Positions 53,426-62,827 are shown, numbered from the stretch's first letter. The stretch is 64,000 nt of DNA from Nonlabens arenilitoris (GCF_002954765.1 NZ_MTPW01000001.1:2679501-2743500), one strand, 5' to 3'. The notes: generated by a model not told the origin, from the letters alone. Translations and numbers: made by a program.

Positions 53426-54097
53426 TTAAAGATCTCTTTCTAACCATTCTTTCATGTCATAAAAATTATCTCTAGCCACGCCGTGTCCTATAGGATAGTC
53501 TTTAAACACATGGTCAATGTTTAATTTCCTCAAAAAATCTGGAGCCAGTTTTGCCCATGCATAAGGAACGACCTGATCTACTGTACCGTGAGAAATAAAA
53601 TAGGTTGGTTGTTTTTCGCTTTCGCGAAAGCGAGATTCAAGAGCATCTGGTTCATCTATCATTTCCTCATTTAAGTAACCACTCATACAGACTACTTTAT
53701 CAAAAAGTGATGGATGAGAAAGTGATAATGCATAAGAAAGAATGGCACCTTGGCTAAAACCTAGTATATTAATTTTACCCTTGGAAATAGGGTAGTGCGC
53801 TTTTAATTCTTCTATAAATTTCAGTAACAAGCTCATACTTTCTTTTGCCTGTTTTACATCACTAAACTTACCACCAGTCGCGTCAAAGTTGATGGCATAC
53901 CATGCGGCACCTTGCGGCACCATATTATAAGGCGCTCGAGCAGATATTATAAAAAAGTCATCAGAGATTTCTGGAGAAAAAGAAAACAAATCTTCTTCAT
54001 TACTACCATACCCATGTAAGAGTAAAAGTAGAGGTGCATTTTCTTTATTTGCAGGCCTTATGACATGCCTAAGAGATAAGTTTGTAAAAGTTTTCAT
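53426..54097 (-). CDS. Alpha/beta hydrolase, phospholipase/carboxylesterase family
   Basis: A 223-residue carboxylesterase-type hydrolase. The nucleophile elbow is GFSQGAIL (near 114), the catalytic aspartate is in SHGTVDQVVPY (near 175), and the histidine is in PIGHGVARDN. There is no signal peptide. The palindrome at 53617-53632 encodes SRFRESE in a variable loop between the strand and the acid motif. It begins one base after the DUF4870-like gene stop, in the same transcript. Confidence 0.87.
   Translation of the reverse strand: MKTFTNLSLRHVIRPANKENAPLLLLLHGYGSNEEDLFSFSPEISDDFFIISARAPYNMVPQGAAWYAINFDATGGKFSDVKQAKESMSLLLKFIEELKAHYPISKGKINILGFSQGAILSYALSLSHPSLFDKVVCMSGYLNEEMIDEPDALESRFRESEKQPTYFISHGTVDQVVPYAWAKLAPDFLRKLNIDHVFKDYPIGHGVARDNFYDMKEWLERDL
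53617..53632. repeat. 16-bp palindrome, copy 13
   Basis: Perfect 16-mer in the esterase gene, read on the minus strand as RFRES. Confidence 0.95.
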
Positions 54098-54453
54098 TAC
54101 TTAATAAAATTAAACCATTTCTGGAATAGTGGACCTACAATAGGAAGTTCATCAGTTTGATTTCTTAAGGCACTTATAAGTCCTAAAATAGCTAATAGCA
54201 CAAAAAAACTTACCATTAATAAAGGTATGATACCTGTGGGGATAATGCTTGCAAAAACGCTCACTATTACGGCAGCAGCGATGATTCCAAACATTTGTCT
54301 TAGATGGAACGCAGCAAAAGGTTGATTTTTTCCGTTATTTAAAATTATTGCTACACCAAAAATGGCAATACAAACTATTAAATGAAAAAATAAAAATAAA
54401 GCACTTGCATATCCTATGATAGCTATTGATTTACCGGCAGGTTCTTTATCCAT
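54097..54453 (-). CDS. DUF4870-like membrane protein
   Basis: A 118-residue integral membrane protein with three to four predicted helices (IAIIGYASALFLFFHLIVCIA, IFGVAIILNN, MFGIIAAAVIVSVFASIIP, LMVSFFVLLAILGLISAL). The conserved FAAFHLRQMFG segment recalls the DUF4870/YtzA family. The frame opens at a TTG (54462), but the ATG at 54453 fits better and leaves an 8-bp overlap with the dihydroorotase-like gene. Function unknown. Confidence 0.8.
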   Translation of the reverse strand: MDKEPAGKSIAIIGYASALFLFFHLIVCIAIFGVAIILNNGKNQPFAAFHLRQMFGIIAAAVIVSVFASIIPTGIIPLLMVSFFVLLAILGLISALRNQTDELPIVGPLFQKWFNFIK

Positions 54454-55696
54454 TCCAAACAATCTTTTTGTTATTTATAATTCCTAGTGCTTTACCTCTT
54501 AATTTTTTATTTAAAATAGCACTGTTTTTAGAAGATGAGAATATATATTCTTTTTCAAACGTGTACTTCTCAGTTGGTACAAATAGACTCAAATTAGCAA
54601 TTTCATCAACCTTGATTTGTGGTTTTTTAATCCCGAATACTTGATAGCCTGAAGTGAGCGCTTCAATAGCTTTTTCAGTATCTAACAACGTTTGTAAAAT
54701 CCCAAAAGCACTCTCTAGTCCTATGCTTCCATAGCTAGCTTGATCAAATTCAACAGCTTTATGTTCTATATTTAAGGGTATGTGATCAGATGTGACCGTA
54801 TCAATGATTCCACTTTTTAATGCATTGATTAAAATATTTTTTTGTTTTTCATCACGTAACGGTGGCTCAATTTTAAAATGTGTATTAAAATCAGCTAAAT
54901 CTGTGGTGTCTAAAAACAAATGATTTGTAGAAACGCTACATGTAATATTTGAGTATTTCTTTTTAGCGTCTTTAATGAGTTGTACGCTAGCGGCTGTAGT
55001 AATAGTAGGGATATGTAGTCTGGCGCCTGTGTAGGCAGCAACTTGAATATCACGTGCTATTTGAACCTCTTCGGCCATGGCTGGAGTAGTTTTAATACCC
55101 AAATGTATGGTAGCGGCATCTTCATTAACCATTCCTTTTCCCGCTAAATGGTTATCCTGCGGATAGGATTGTATAATTCCTCCAAAAGATTTTACATATT
55201 GTAAACCTACTTTGAGAAGGTTAGTGTTACTTATGGATTTTTTAAAATCATAAAAAGAAATAGCACCAGCTTTTTGCATGTCATAAAGCTCTGCTAGGTG
55301 TTCTCCGTCTTGATTTAATGTAAAATTACCGACTGGTAATAGGGTTACAGCTTCACCTGCCGTTTTGTTTTTTAAGTAATTAATACCAGATTCATCCTGT
55401 GGATTAGGACGATTATTAGGGTTTAACATTATGGTAGTGAAACCACTTTTTGCAGTAGCTTCTAATCCATTTTTTAAGGTTTGTCTCTCTTCAAATCCAG
55501 GCTCGCCAAAGCTTACACTACTGTCAAACCATCCTATAGAGATATGTAAATCTTCTTTTGAGATGATACGAGCTTCATCATTTTTGATACTCGCTGCTAT
55601 TTGAGATATTCTACCGTTTTTGATAAGAAGATCTCTTTTTTTGAGATGCAGATCACTACCAGCATCAATAATAGTAACGTTTTTTAATAATATCAT
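54446..55696 (-). CDS. Dihydroorotase-like protein lacking the HxH metal motif
   Basis: A 416-residue member of the amidohydrolase superfamily, close to dihydroorotase (pyrimidine synthesis). The usual metal-binding HxH motif before REPG is replaced (WFDSSVSFGEPGFE). Histidine and aspartate of HIPTIT and TSDHIP remain. Flavobacterial homologs share this, from memory. It may be a pseudoenzyme or have altered metal use, so pyrC is not assigned; the true dihydroorotase would be elsewhere. It overlaps the BatA-type gene by 4 bp (ATGA). Confidence 0.8.
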   Translation of the reverse strand: MILLKNVTIIDAGSDLHLKKRDLLIKNGRISQIAASIKNDEARIISKEDLHISIGWFDSSVSFGEPGFEERQTLKNGLEATAKSGFTTIMLNPNNRPNPQDESGINYLKNKTAGEAVTLLPVGNFTLNQDGEHLAELYDMQKAGAISFYDFKKSISNTNLLKVGLQYVKSFGGIIQSYPQDNHLAGKGMVNEDAATIHLGIKTTPAMAEEVQIARDIQVAAYTGARLHIPTITTAASVQLIKDAKKKYSNITCSVSTNHLFLDTTDLADFNTHFKIEPPLRDEKQKNILINALKSGIIDTVTSDHIPLNIEHKAVEFDQASYGSIGLESAFGILQTLLDTEKAIEALTSGYQVFGIKKPQIKVDEIANLSLFVPTEKYTFEKEYIFSSSKNSAILNKKLRGKALGIINNKKIVWNG

Positions 55697-57597
55697 TTCA
55701 AAAACTTTAAAATCAATAATTCACAGATTAGAAAGAATAATGCGCCTATCACAAAGTATTTCCATAAACTCAGGACACCATCTTCTTTACTTAATTTATA
55801 CACTAAATCCTCTACTGAATAAACGATGTTTTCACTACCTAAATCTTTAGTTGTAAAGTACTCAAGTTTATTCTCTTTACGACTATTGTTAAAACTCAAC
55901 GTTGTAATAATCTCTTCATCTTTCAGTACTTTATAATTACCCGAATTATTTAATTCATCGTCAATTTCTATGAGTACAAAAGAATCAAAGGCTCTTTGCT
56001 TAGGTATTATAGAACTGAATTCGTTTTTTAATTCGAGTATTTCATCGCTAATAATCGTTTCCGACACAGCAATCGAGTTATTCTCTCCTATATGATAATA
56101 TAATTGAGGAACAGGTAAACTACCACGGCCCATGTTGTATAAAACAGGAACTATTAAAGGTGAATTTTTAAAATTTGAGTTTTTATCGTTTAAAGGTGCT
56201 GTAAAAGAGTATACATTTCCTTTTTGAAATAGAAAGCTACTACCGTCTTCAAATTTTAAAATAGGATCAAGCGCGTTTATATTATTTGTGGTAGCGTTAA
56301 CTTTAGGATATTGAAAATTAGATATTTGCTTATTAAATACACCTTTTAATATGGGATGATTAAAATTAATTTCTGTGATGCGCTTTTCTTTTTCACTTAT
56401 AGAATTGCTACTTAATACGTTTGTAATTGAATTATTATCAGATTGATCTAATGAAGGTATTACTACTAGATAACCACCATTCTTTAAATATGTATTAATT
56501 TCTTGAGCTAGATTAAGTGATATGTTTTTTAATTCATTAAGAATTATTAAGTTTTTCTCATTAAGTAAATTAAAATTAAGATCTCTCGCCCTTACCGCTG
56601 TAAAGTCGAATTCATCTTCTGTAAAAATTCTCTGTAAAAATTCACCGTCAACATCGTTTATAGCTAACACTTTAATCTTACGTTCTATGTTGTTACTAAC
56701 GTACAGCTCGTTATCAAATGTAAGGCTGTTGTCGTCAAGGTAAATACGACCTTGTAATGGTTGACTAGTTTCAAAATTAAAAGTACCTGTGTCTTTTAAA
56801 TTGGAAAGGTCCACACTCGTCTTTGCCACTAAAACGCCATTATTTTCTAGGCTTAAAGTGACTGGGTTATTAATTGCTTTATCACTGGTCACAGTGACGC
56901 TTATATCTATAGAATTAGTTTCTCTACTACTTATATATGCGGTATCTATAGATACGTTATTAGATTCCTCAGCTTTTAGAAAAACTAATTCTCTTTTTAA
57001 GCCTGCAAGAGTATCTGGGAACGTCTCGATAGTTTTTTGAAAATCAGATATAATGATTAACTCATTTCTTTTATTGTTATCATTTAGTAAAGCATTTGCT
57101 TTTAGTTGTATTTGATCATAACTCAACGGTTTTGACTGATAACCTGATTTCAATAAATCATTAGAGACCTCTTTTTTAGTCGTATTGCGATAAGTATTAT
57201 CATTTGTAAAAAGAGTAAATCTCTGATCGTTAGGTAAGCGTTCTAGTAAATCCGTAACTGCGGTTTTATAAAGTTCACCTTTTGAACCACTAGATTGCAT
57301 AGAAAAAGAATTGTCCAGATATATAGCAGTTTCTTTTTCTTGTGTTGCAACATCGCTACCTGGTATAAATGGTTGGGCAAATGCAAAAACAATACAAGCT
57401 ATTGCGGCCATACGAGCCAGTAATGTTAACCATTTTTTAAGCTGTCGACTCTTCCGTGTTTGAGTAATTAGTGGCTTTAAAAAGGCAACATTAGTAAAAG
57501 GCACCTTTGTAAAACGCCTTAATTGAAATAAATGAATAATGATAGGGACAATAAGAAATAGAAGTCCGTATAGTATTGATGGATTTTTAAATATCAT
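55693..57597 (-). CDS. BatA-type VWA-like membrane protein
   Basis: A 634-residue protein. The N-terminus is the BatA motif: FLIVPIIIHLFQLRRFTKVPFTN, then a second helix ACIVFAFAQPFIPG (about 65-85). A VWA-like region (about 90-240) includes AIYLDNSFSMQS (degenerate MIDAS) and IISDFQKT. A long beta-rich region and a single C-terminal helix (ALFFLICELLILKFLK) follow. Similar in plan to the VWA protein at 4.5-6.5 kb. Role unknown, possibly envelope stress or secretion scaffolding. Confidence 0.82.
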   Translation of the reverse strand: MIFKNPSILYGLLFLIVPIIIHLFQLRRFTKVPFTNVAFLKPLITQTRKSRQLKKWLTLLARMAAIACIVFAFAQPFIPGSDVATQEKETAIYLDNSFSMQSSGSKGELYKTAVTDLLERLPNDQRFTLFTNDNTYRNTTKKEVSNDLLKSGYQSKPLSYDQIQLKANALLNDNNKRNELIIISDFQKTIETFPDTLAGLKRELVFLKAEESNNVSIDTAYISSRETNSIDISVTVTSDKAINNPVTLSLENNGVLVAKTSVDLSNLKDTGTFNFETSQPLQGRIYLDDNSLTFDNELYVSNNIERKIKVLAINDVDGEFLQRIFTEDEFDFTAVRARDLNFNLLNEKNLIILNELKNISLNLAQEINTYLKNGGYLVVIPSLDQSDNNSITNVLSSNSISEKEKRITEINFNHPILKGVFNKQISNFQYPKVNATTNNINALDPILKFEDGSSFLFQKGNVYSFTAPLNDKNSNFKNSPLIVPVLYNMGRGSLPVPQLYYHIGENNSIAVSETIISDEILELKNEFSSIIPKQRAFDSFVLIEIDDELNNSGNYKVLKDEEIITTLSFNNSRKENKLEYFTTKDLGSENIVYSVEDLVYKLSKEDGVLSLWKYFVIGALFFLICELLILKFLK

Positions 57598-57614
57598 TTA
57601 AATCTAGGATTAGT

Positions 57615-57622
57615 CAAAGATA
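57615..57622 (-). promoter_or_regulatory. Candidate -7 element TATCTTTG for the BatA-type gene
   Basis: Exact TAnnTTTG match 18 bp upstream of the ATG. Confidence 0.5.
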
Positions 57623-57647
57623 ATATCTTATCTCAGATTCACCTATT

Positions 57648-58844
57648 TTATTTTGATACAGTAATGATGAATTCTGTACCTAATCCAAGTTCAGAATTTA
57701 CAGTAATCATTCCATTCAATTTATTCACCAGTTTTTGTACTGTACTCAAACCTATACCATTTCCTCGTTTACCATTACGATCTGGTTGGTTTAGAGTTTG
57801 AAACATTTTAAAAATCTCATCCTTTTTATCTTCGGCGATACCTATACCGTTATCTGCCACTTTAATGATGTAATAGTCATCCTTTTCAATGATATCAGTT
57901 TTAACCTCTATGGTCTTTTTATCATTATATTTTAGAGCGTTACCTATTAAATTAATTAATATTTGTTCTAGCGCACTTTTATTAATTTTCAATTCTATAT
58001 TATCTTCAGGTAATATATAATCTATATCGTCTGGTATCGCTAGAATTTCATGAATATGCTCTAACAATGTGTAGGCGTCAAAGGTTTCTTTTTCTTCTAC
58101 TAGAAAAGATTCACTTTCATAATGAGCTAGGATTTGAGTAACATAATCAGATAACCCAAAGGCCGCATCCTTAATATAATTCAGGTAATTTCTACCTGCT
58201 TCATCAATGTTATTACCATACTTTTTTGCTACAATGTCTGTAGTCAATACCATATTTGCGAGAGGCATTTTCATATCATGCGATACGGTATGCGCAAAAC
58301 TTTTCAGCATCTCATTATTCTCTTCTAGAATAGCGGTTTGCTTTAATAAATCTGTATTTTTCTTATGAAGTTCTAGTTGTCTTTTTGCAAGATCTGCCAC
58401 CATTAATAAAGATGCTCTTTCCTCTTCAGTAAGCTTATGGGGTTTATTATCTAGCACACATAAAGTCCCTAAAGGTAAGCCTTCTTCACTTTCTAATTTT
58501 ACACCTGCATAAAAAATTAATGGATCTGGTGCATTAACAAATGGATGATCCTTAAACTGCTCTAATTTACGCGCATCTTCTATTAAATAAATGTCTTCAT
58601 CAGAATTGATTGCGTGACTACAAAACGATAATTCTCTTTTACTAGCATTTAATTCAAGTCCTCTTTGGGACTTAAACCACACTTCTTCTTTATCAACAAT
58701 GCTTATTAGAGATCTAGGAATTGATGTAAGCCTGCAGACTAATTCTGTAAGTTCATCAAAGACCTTCTCTCTATCTTTTGAAATACCATAGTCTTTCAAA
58801 ACTTTAAGTCGTTGATTTTCATTTAAGTGAGCTATCGCGTTCAT
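57648..58844 (-). CDS. GAF-domain sensor histidine kinase
   Basis: A 398-residue cytoplasmic histidine kinase with no membrane helix. The GAF domain (about 25-155) includes WFKSQRGLE and LGTLCVLDNKPHKL. The phosphoaccepting histidine is H189 in SHDMKMPLANM. The ATPase domain (about 280-398) has the N-box LINLIGNALKYND, G1 DNGIGIAED and G2 GNGIGLSTV. No response regulator is adjacent. The ligand of the GAF domain is unknown. Confidence 0.9.
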   Translation of the reverse strand: MNAIAHLNENQRLKVLKDYGISKDREKVFDELTELVCRLTSIPRSLISIVDKEEVWFKSQRGLELNASKRELSFCSHAINSDEDIYLIEDARKLEQFKDHPFVNAPDPLIFYAGVKLESEEGLPLGTLCVLDNKPHKLTEEERASLLMVADLAKRQLELHKKNTDLLKQTAILEENNEMLKSFAHTVSHDMKMPLANMVLTTDIVAKKYGNNIDEAGRNYLNYIKDAAFGLSDYVTQILAHYESESFLVEEKETFDAYTLLEHIHEILAIPDDIDYILPEDNIELKINKSALEQILINLIGNALKYNDKKTIEVKTDIIEKDDYYIIKVADNGIGIAEDKKDEIFKMFQTLNQPDRNGKRGNGIGLSTVQKLVNKLNGMITVNSELGLGTEFIITVSK

Positions 58845-58865
58845 TCATTTATCGGTTAGTTATCA

Positions 58866-58873
58866 CAAAGGTA
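58866..58873 (-). promoter_or_regulatory. Candidate -7 element TACCTTTG for the histidine kinase
   Basis: Exact TAnnTTTG match 22 bp upstream of the ATG. Confidence 0.5.
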
Positions 58874-58903
58874 AACGAAACATTTACGGTTTATACTATA
58901 TTC

Positions 58904-59671
58904 CTACAAATCATTAAAAACTCCTACACCAAATAACGCAAAATCATACTTTACAGGATCGTTAGGGTCTAACTTACGCAAGTAATTATCTAGTTCAGCA
59001 ACTGCTTTACCGTCATTTTGTTTTCTTTTAAGCATTTTAAGTTTACGCGCGATATTGCCGGTATGAACGTCTAGTGGTAAAGAAAGAGCGCTCATGGGTA
59101 TTTGTTTCCATATTCCAAAATCTACTCCAGCGTTATCATTTCGCACCATCCACCTTAAAAACATATTAATACGTTTTGCACTGCTGTTTTTTAAGGGATC
59201 ACTAACGTGTTTTTGGGTACGAGGTAAATGCTCAATTTCAAAGAACATTTTCTTAAAACTAGAGATTGCTTTTTGAAGATGTCCTGTTTCTTTATACGCT
59301 TTCGCGAAAGCGTTTTCTAAACCACCATATCGTTGCTCAATATTTTTTAATGACCTTAAAAATGTCTTACAATCTTCATTGTTAAAGGTGCGATGCACAA
59401 ATCCATCAAAACGGTCGAGATCTTCAGGCTCGTGATTGATTATAAAATCTGCTGGAGCGTGATCCATTAACTCCATTAATTTATTAGAATTATTAATAAT
59501 GGACTTACGATTTCCCCAAGATATGGTCGCTACTAAAAACCCTGCTATTTCAATGTCCTTTTTCTCTGTAAAAAGATGTGGGATTTGAATGGGATCATGT
59601 GGTATAAAGTCAGGCACATTATATTGCTCAACCTTAGCGTCTAGATATTCTTTGAGCTGTGCTCTAGTCAT
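58904..59671 (-). CDS. TIGR02757/DUF2400 family protein
   Basis: A 255-residue protein of the family named TIGR02757, common in Bacteroidota and epsilonproteobacteria, of unknown function. Recognised segments are DFIPHDPIQIPHLF, ATISWGNRKSIINNS near 48-62, FLRWMVRNDNAGVDFGIW near 170-187, and LPLDVHTGNIARKL. The latter motifs, with conserved H and D, resemble helix-hairpin-helix DNA glycosylases of the Nth superfamily, so a DNA-related role is possible. A palindrome at 59297 encodes NAFAKAYKE. The start overlaps the stop of the LolD-type gene by 8 bp. Confidence 0.82.
   Translation of the reverse strand: MTRAQLKEYLDAKVEQYNVPDFIPHDPIQIPHLFTEKKDIEIAGFLVATISWGNRKSIINNSNKLMELMDHAPADFIINHEPEDLDRFDGFVHRTFNNEDCKTFLRSLKNIEQRYGGLENAFAKAYKETGHLQKAISSFKKMFFEIEHLPRTQKHVSDPLKNSSAKRINMFLRWMVRNDNAGVDFGIWKQIPMSALSLPLDVHTGNIARKLKMLKRKQNDGKAVAELDNYLRKLDPNDPVKYDFALFGVGVFNDL
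59297..59312. repeat. 16-bp palindrome, copy 14
   Basis: Perfect 16-mer in the TIGR02757 gene, read as NAFAKAYK. Confidence 0.95.
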
Positions 59672-60332
59672 TTGATAAAAATCTACCGTCTTGCATGATT
59701 AATTTTCTATCTGCAAGATTAGCGAGCTCATCATTGTGTGTTACTATGACAAAGGTCTGATTAAACTCTGCTCGTAGTTTAAAAATCAATTCATGTAAAT
59801 CATTTGCAGTATTACTATCTAGATTTCCTGTAGGTTCATCTGCATAGATTACTTTAGGGTTATTGATAAGTGCTCTAGCAACTGCAACTCTTTGTTGTTC
59901 TCCACCACTTAAAGCTCCTGGTTTATGTTCAAAACGATCAGAAAGCTTAAGGTAATCTAGTAATTCTTTGGCTCTTTTAGTGGCTACATCCTTAGGTGTA
60001 TTTTTTATAAATGCCGGTAGACATACATTTTCTAAGGCACTGAATTCTGGTAACAATTGATGAAATTGAAATATAAAACCTAAAGATTCATTACGGAAAC
60101 GGCTCAACATTTTTGAGTTGAGTTTAGTTACATCTGTACCATCTATAATTAATGATGTACTAGCATGCTCATCTGGACGTTCTAAAGTCCCTAGTATATG
60201 TAGTAAAGTGGTCTTACCTGCTCCAGAACTACCTACTACACTAACTATTTCACCAGTATTAATAGTAAGTTCTACGTCCTTAAGAACTTGTAAATCGCCA
60301 AAACTTTTATGAATATGTTGTGCTTGTATCAT
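59664..60332 (-). CDS. LolD-type ABC transporter ATPase
   Basis: A 222-residue ATPase of the LolD/MacB class. Walker A is GSSGAGKTTLL near 35, the Q-loop FIFQFHQLLPEF, the signature LSGGEQQRVAVARAL, and Walker B VIYADEPTGNLDS. LolD powers lipoprotein release, but LolC/E permeases are not beside it, so the exact partner is unknown. The frame opens at TTG 60341, which belongs to a -7 element, so the ATG at 60332 is chosen. The downstream TIGR02757 gene overlaps it by 8 bp. Confidence 0.88.
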   Translation of the reverse strand: MIQAQHIHKSFGDLQVLKDVELTINTGEIVSVVGSSGAGKTTLLHILGTLERPDEHASTSLIIDGTDVTKLNSKMLSRFRNESLGFIFQFHQLLPEFSALENVCLPAFIKNTPKDVATKRAKELLDYLKLSDRFEHKPGALSGGEQQRVAVARALINNPKVIYADEPTGNLDSNTANDLHELIFKLRAEFNQTFVIVTHNDELANLADRKLIMQDGRFLSND

Positions 60333-60338
60333 GTAAGA

Positions 60339-60346
60339 CAAATGTA
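60339..60346 (-). promoter_or_regulatory. Candidate -7 element TACATTTG for the LolD-type gene
   Basis: Exact TAnnTTTG match 7 bp upstream of the ATG at 60332, so transcription would start close to it. Confidence 0.4.
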
Positions 60347-60353
60347 GCGAGTT

Positions 60354-62810
60354 TTAAGCTTTAAACCACTTTCTAGCTGCATTCACATCTAAAAAATAAG
60401 TAATGCGCAGTGATAGATTGTGTCGTACTGGTTCCATAAAAAGATTGTCTAGACTTTCTTCAAATTGAATTGCTCCTTGATTATCAAAGTTTGAAATAGA
60501 GTTGCGATATAATAGGGATGCTTCACTACCTGGTGCAAATCGCCAACGGTAGGATAAGTCTAAATTCCATACATTAAAATTAGCATCAGGATTAAAATCT
60601 TCTTCAAGAACATAATCACTATTTTCTAAAGTACCGTCTAACTGTAGTTCTTTAAAATCACGACTAAAAGTGGCTCGCGACCAGAAATTTCTAAACGAGA
60701 TACTTAATGCTTGTCTATTATTAAAATTATAAGTCCCAGTTAATCTATTCTCAACACTATGTGTATCTCTTTCACTAAGTATTGAAGTCGTGTTGTCATC
60801 AGTGAGTGTTACATAACTCATCCTATCATTATTCTTATCCCAATTCAAACTATAGACAAGTAAAAATTGATCAGAAAAACGATAGCGCGGTGCGATTCTA
60901 AAATCATAGTTATGTTCTTTCTCATCCAGTCTTTTAAATCGACCAGCTCTTATATCAATTGCAAATTTTTTACGATAGTCACTAGATATAAATCCACCAG
61001 TAAAAATTCCCTGTCCGTATCTTACTACTTGATCTTCAATTCTCGATTCAAACTGATCTTTACGGTCTGTAAAGTAATTTAAATCTGCTCCAAAGGCAAA
61101 ACGCTCTTTAGTAATAAAAAATGGATTTAAATTTATTTCAGTTCCAGTATGGAAACCTGGTGAAGCGGCACGTCTATGTCTGGTGCGCAGGCTTATTTCA
61201 TACCGGTTAAAAATACCTTTCTGTGTTAATTGAACATAATTAAGATCTGCAGCAAAGGTGTGGAAGTTAGTCTGAAAATTTCTACCTAAGTCGTTAGGGT
61301 TATAATTACGATCTCTAAAAAAGTGACCTAATCTAGGACGCCACTTACCACTTGTTTTTCTCCAGTTAGCTTCAGTCGCAAAACCAGTTTCAGTGCCATC
61401 TGGTGTAAAGCGATTAGTCATTTTAACCTCAGCACTTATATTATCTGTAGCCGCTTTATTATTGTGATTCAATACAATTGCATTAGAATTAGCATCTGTA
61501 AAAGAGCCATTGCGCAAGGTACTAGCATTTACTAAAGCAATTGAAGAATTATTACCATATTGCTGGTCCAGCACGAGCATGTTATAATTAGTCAGTGGTT
61601 CTGTCTCGACCTCTCGACGAGATCCATCTATACTGTTTTCTATGGTAGCACTGGTTTTTTCTGTAAGCGCGTTTAATAAACCTATTCCTAATCCTTTTTC
61701 TGTACGACCAGTTACTTTAATCGCATTTAATAACTTTGCACTTCTAGGGTTGTCTATAATATTCTCATTTTCTAGTACTTCAATATTTCTAGATCCACTA
61801 GGTCGTTGACCTATGCGTCTTGAAAAGAATAAGTCTCCTTTTCTAAAAAGGTCTGTACCTTCAGTAAAAAATGCTCTATTCTCATTAAAAGTTTGTTCAA
61901 AAGGACCTAAGTTAAGTACCACTTGATCAAAGGCTACCTGACCAAAATCAGGAATTAACGTAGCGTCAAGTGTAAACGCATCATTAATCCCATATTTTAA
62001 ATCCATTCCAGCATTAAAACTTGTGGATTCTATACCGTCAAAACGGTCATGTATGACAGATACATAAGGATATAAATTTAATCGTAATGGTGGATCAATA
62101 TTTTCTATACCTGTTAATAAAGCATCATATTGTGTATCTGTACCCGTTGTTACATCAATATAATTATAGGTATATTCTTCATTTAACGATTTAATAATGC
62201 GCAATATTTGAAAACTCCAGTCCTGTACATTTTGCTCTGGAAAACGCAAGGTTCGATAAGGTATTTTCATTTCTACATACCATCCTCGTTCATCAAATGA
62301 CACCTCAGATAAGAAAACAACGTTATAACTAAAATCCTGGCTGTTACCTTCAGCAATGGCATCACCTAGAGCGTTTGCACTAGTGGCATAAAAACGGGTT
62401 TGATTAATCTGGTTATTATAAGTATTTATAAAAAAACCGAAAAGGTCTGCTTGCTCAAAAACCTGATCACGTTGAGAAAACTGTCTTAAAACAGATTCTG
62501 GATCATTATCGTACATATAACCAGCAACATAAATTGCGCTATCGTCATAAGCTACTTTAAATTCAGTTTTATGAGTTTCCCTTTCGGCATTTCCATTATT
62601 AGGTTGTGCCATAATAAAATTACCGCCAGTAGTAACTCGATCCCATATCTGCTCAAATGGTTTTCCATCAATTTTTGGTGGTGTGGATATGCGAGTAGCT
62701 CTGTAAACTTTTCTCGCGATATTGGTTGTGTCTTGTAATGTTGTAGTCGTATTCGCTTTCGCGAAAGCGTAACTAAAAAATAACAATGTGAAAACAATAA
62801 TTCTGAGCAT
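60354..62810 (-). CDS. DUF5916 outer-membrane protein with CBM9-like domain
   Basis: An 818-residue outer-membrane protein. A signal peptide (IIVFTLLFFSYAFAKA) is followed by a carbohydrate-binding-like domain (about 40-230, with PPKIDGKPFEQIWDRV and GWYVEMKIPYRTLRFPEQ), then a large DUF5916 beta-barrel ending in LSLRITYFLD near the C-terminus. Many Flavobacteriia carry it; the function is not known, but sugar or envelope binding is plausible. The palindrome at 62754 encodes YAFAKANT right at the signal peptide cleavage region. Confidence 0.85.
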   Translation of the reverse strand: MLRIIVFTLLFFSYAFAKANTTTTLQDTTNIARKVYRATRISTPPKIDGKPFEQIWDRVTTGGNFIMAQPNNGNAERETHKTEFKVAYDDSAIYVAGYMYDNDPESVLRQFSQRDQVFEQADLFGFFINTYNNQINQTRFYATSANALGDAIAEGNSQDFSYNVVFLSEVSFDERGWYVEMKIPYRTLRFPEQNVQDWSFQILRIIKSLNEEYTYNYIDVTTGTDTQYDALLTGIENIDPPLRLNLYPYVSVIHDRFDGIESTSFNAGMDLKYGINDAFTLDATLIPDFGQVAFDQVVLNLGPFEQTFNENRAFFTEGTDLFRKGDLFFSRRIGQRPSGSRNIEVLENENIIDNPRSAKLLNAIKVTGRTEKGLGIGLLNALTEKTSATIENSIDGSRREVETEPLTNYNMLVLDQQYGNNSSIALVNASTLRNGSFTDANSNAIVLNHNNKAATDNISAEVKMTNRFTPDGTETGFATEANWRKTSGKWRPRLGHFFRDRNYNPNDLGRNFQTNFHTFAADLNYVQLTQKGIFNRYEISLRTRHRRAASPGFHTGTEINLNPFFITKERFAFGADLNYFTDRKDQFESRIEDQVVRYGQGIFTGGFISSDYRKKFAIDIRAGRFKRLDEKEHNYDFRIAPRYRFSDQFLLVYSLNWDKNNDRMSYVTLTDDNTTSILSERDTHSVENRLTGTYNFNNRQALSISFRNFWSRATFSRDFKELQLDGTLENSDYVLEEDFNPDANFNVWNLDLSYRWRFAPGSEASLLYRNSISNFDNQGAIQFEESLDNLFMEPVRHNLSLRITYFLDVNAARKWFKA
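62754..62769. repeat. 16-bp palindrome, copy 15
   Basis: Perfect 16-mer in the signal peptide of the DUF5916 protein, read as YAFAKANT. Confidence 0.95.
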
Positions 62811-62827
62811 GACTTTTTATGAATCCT

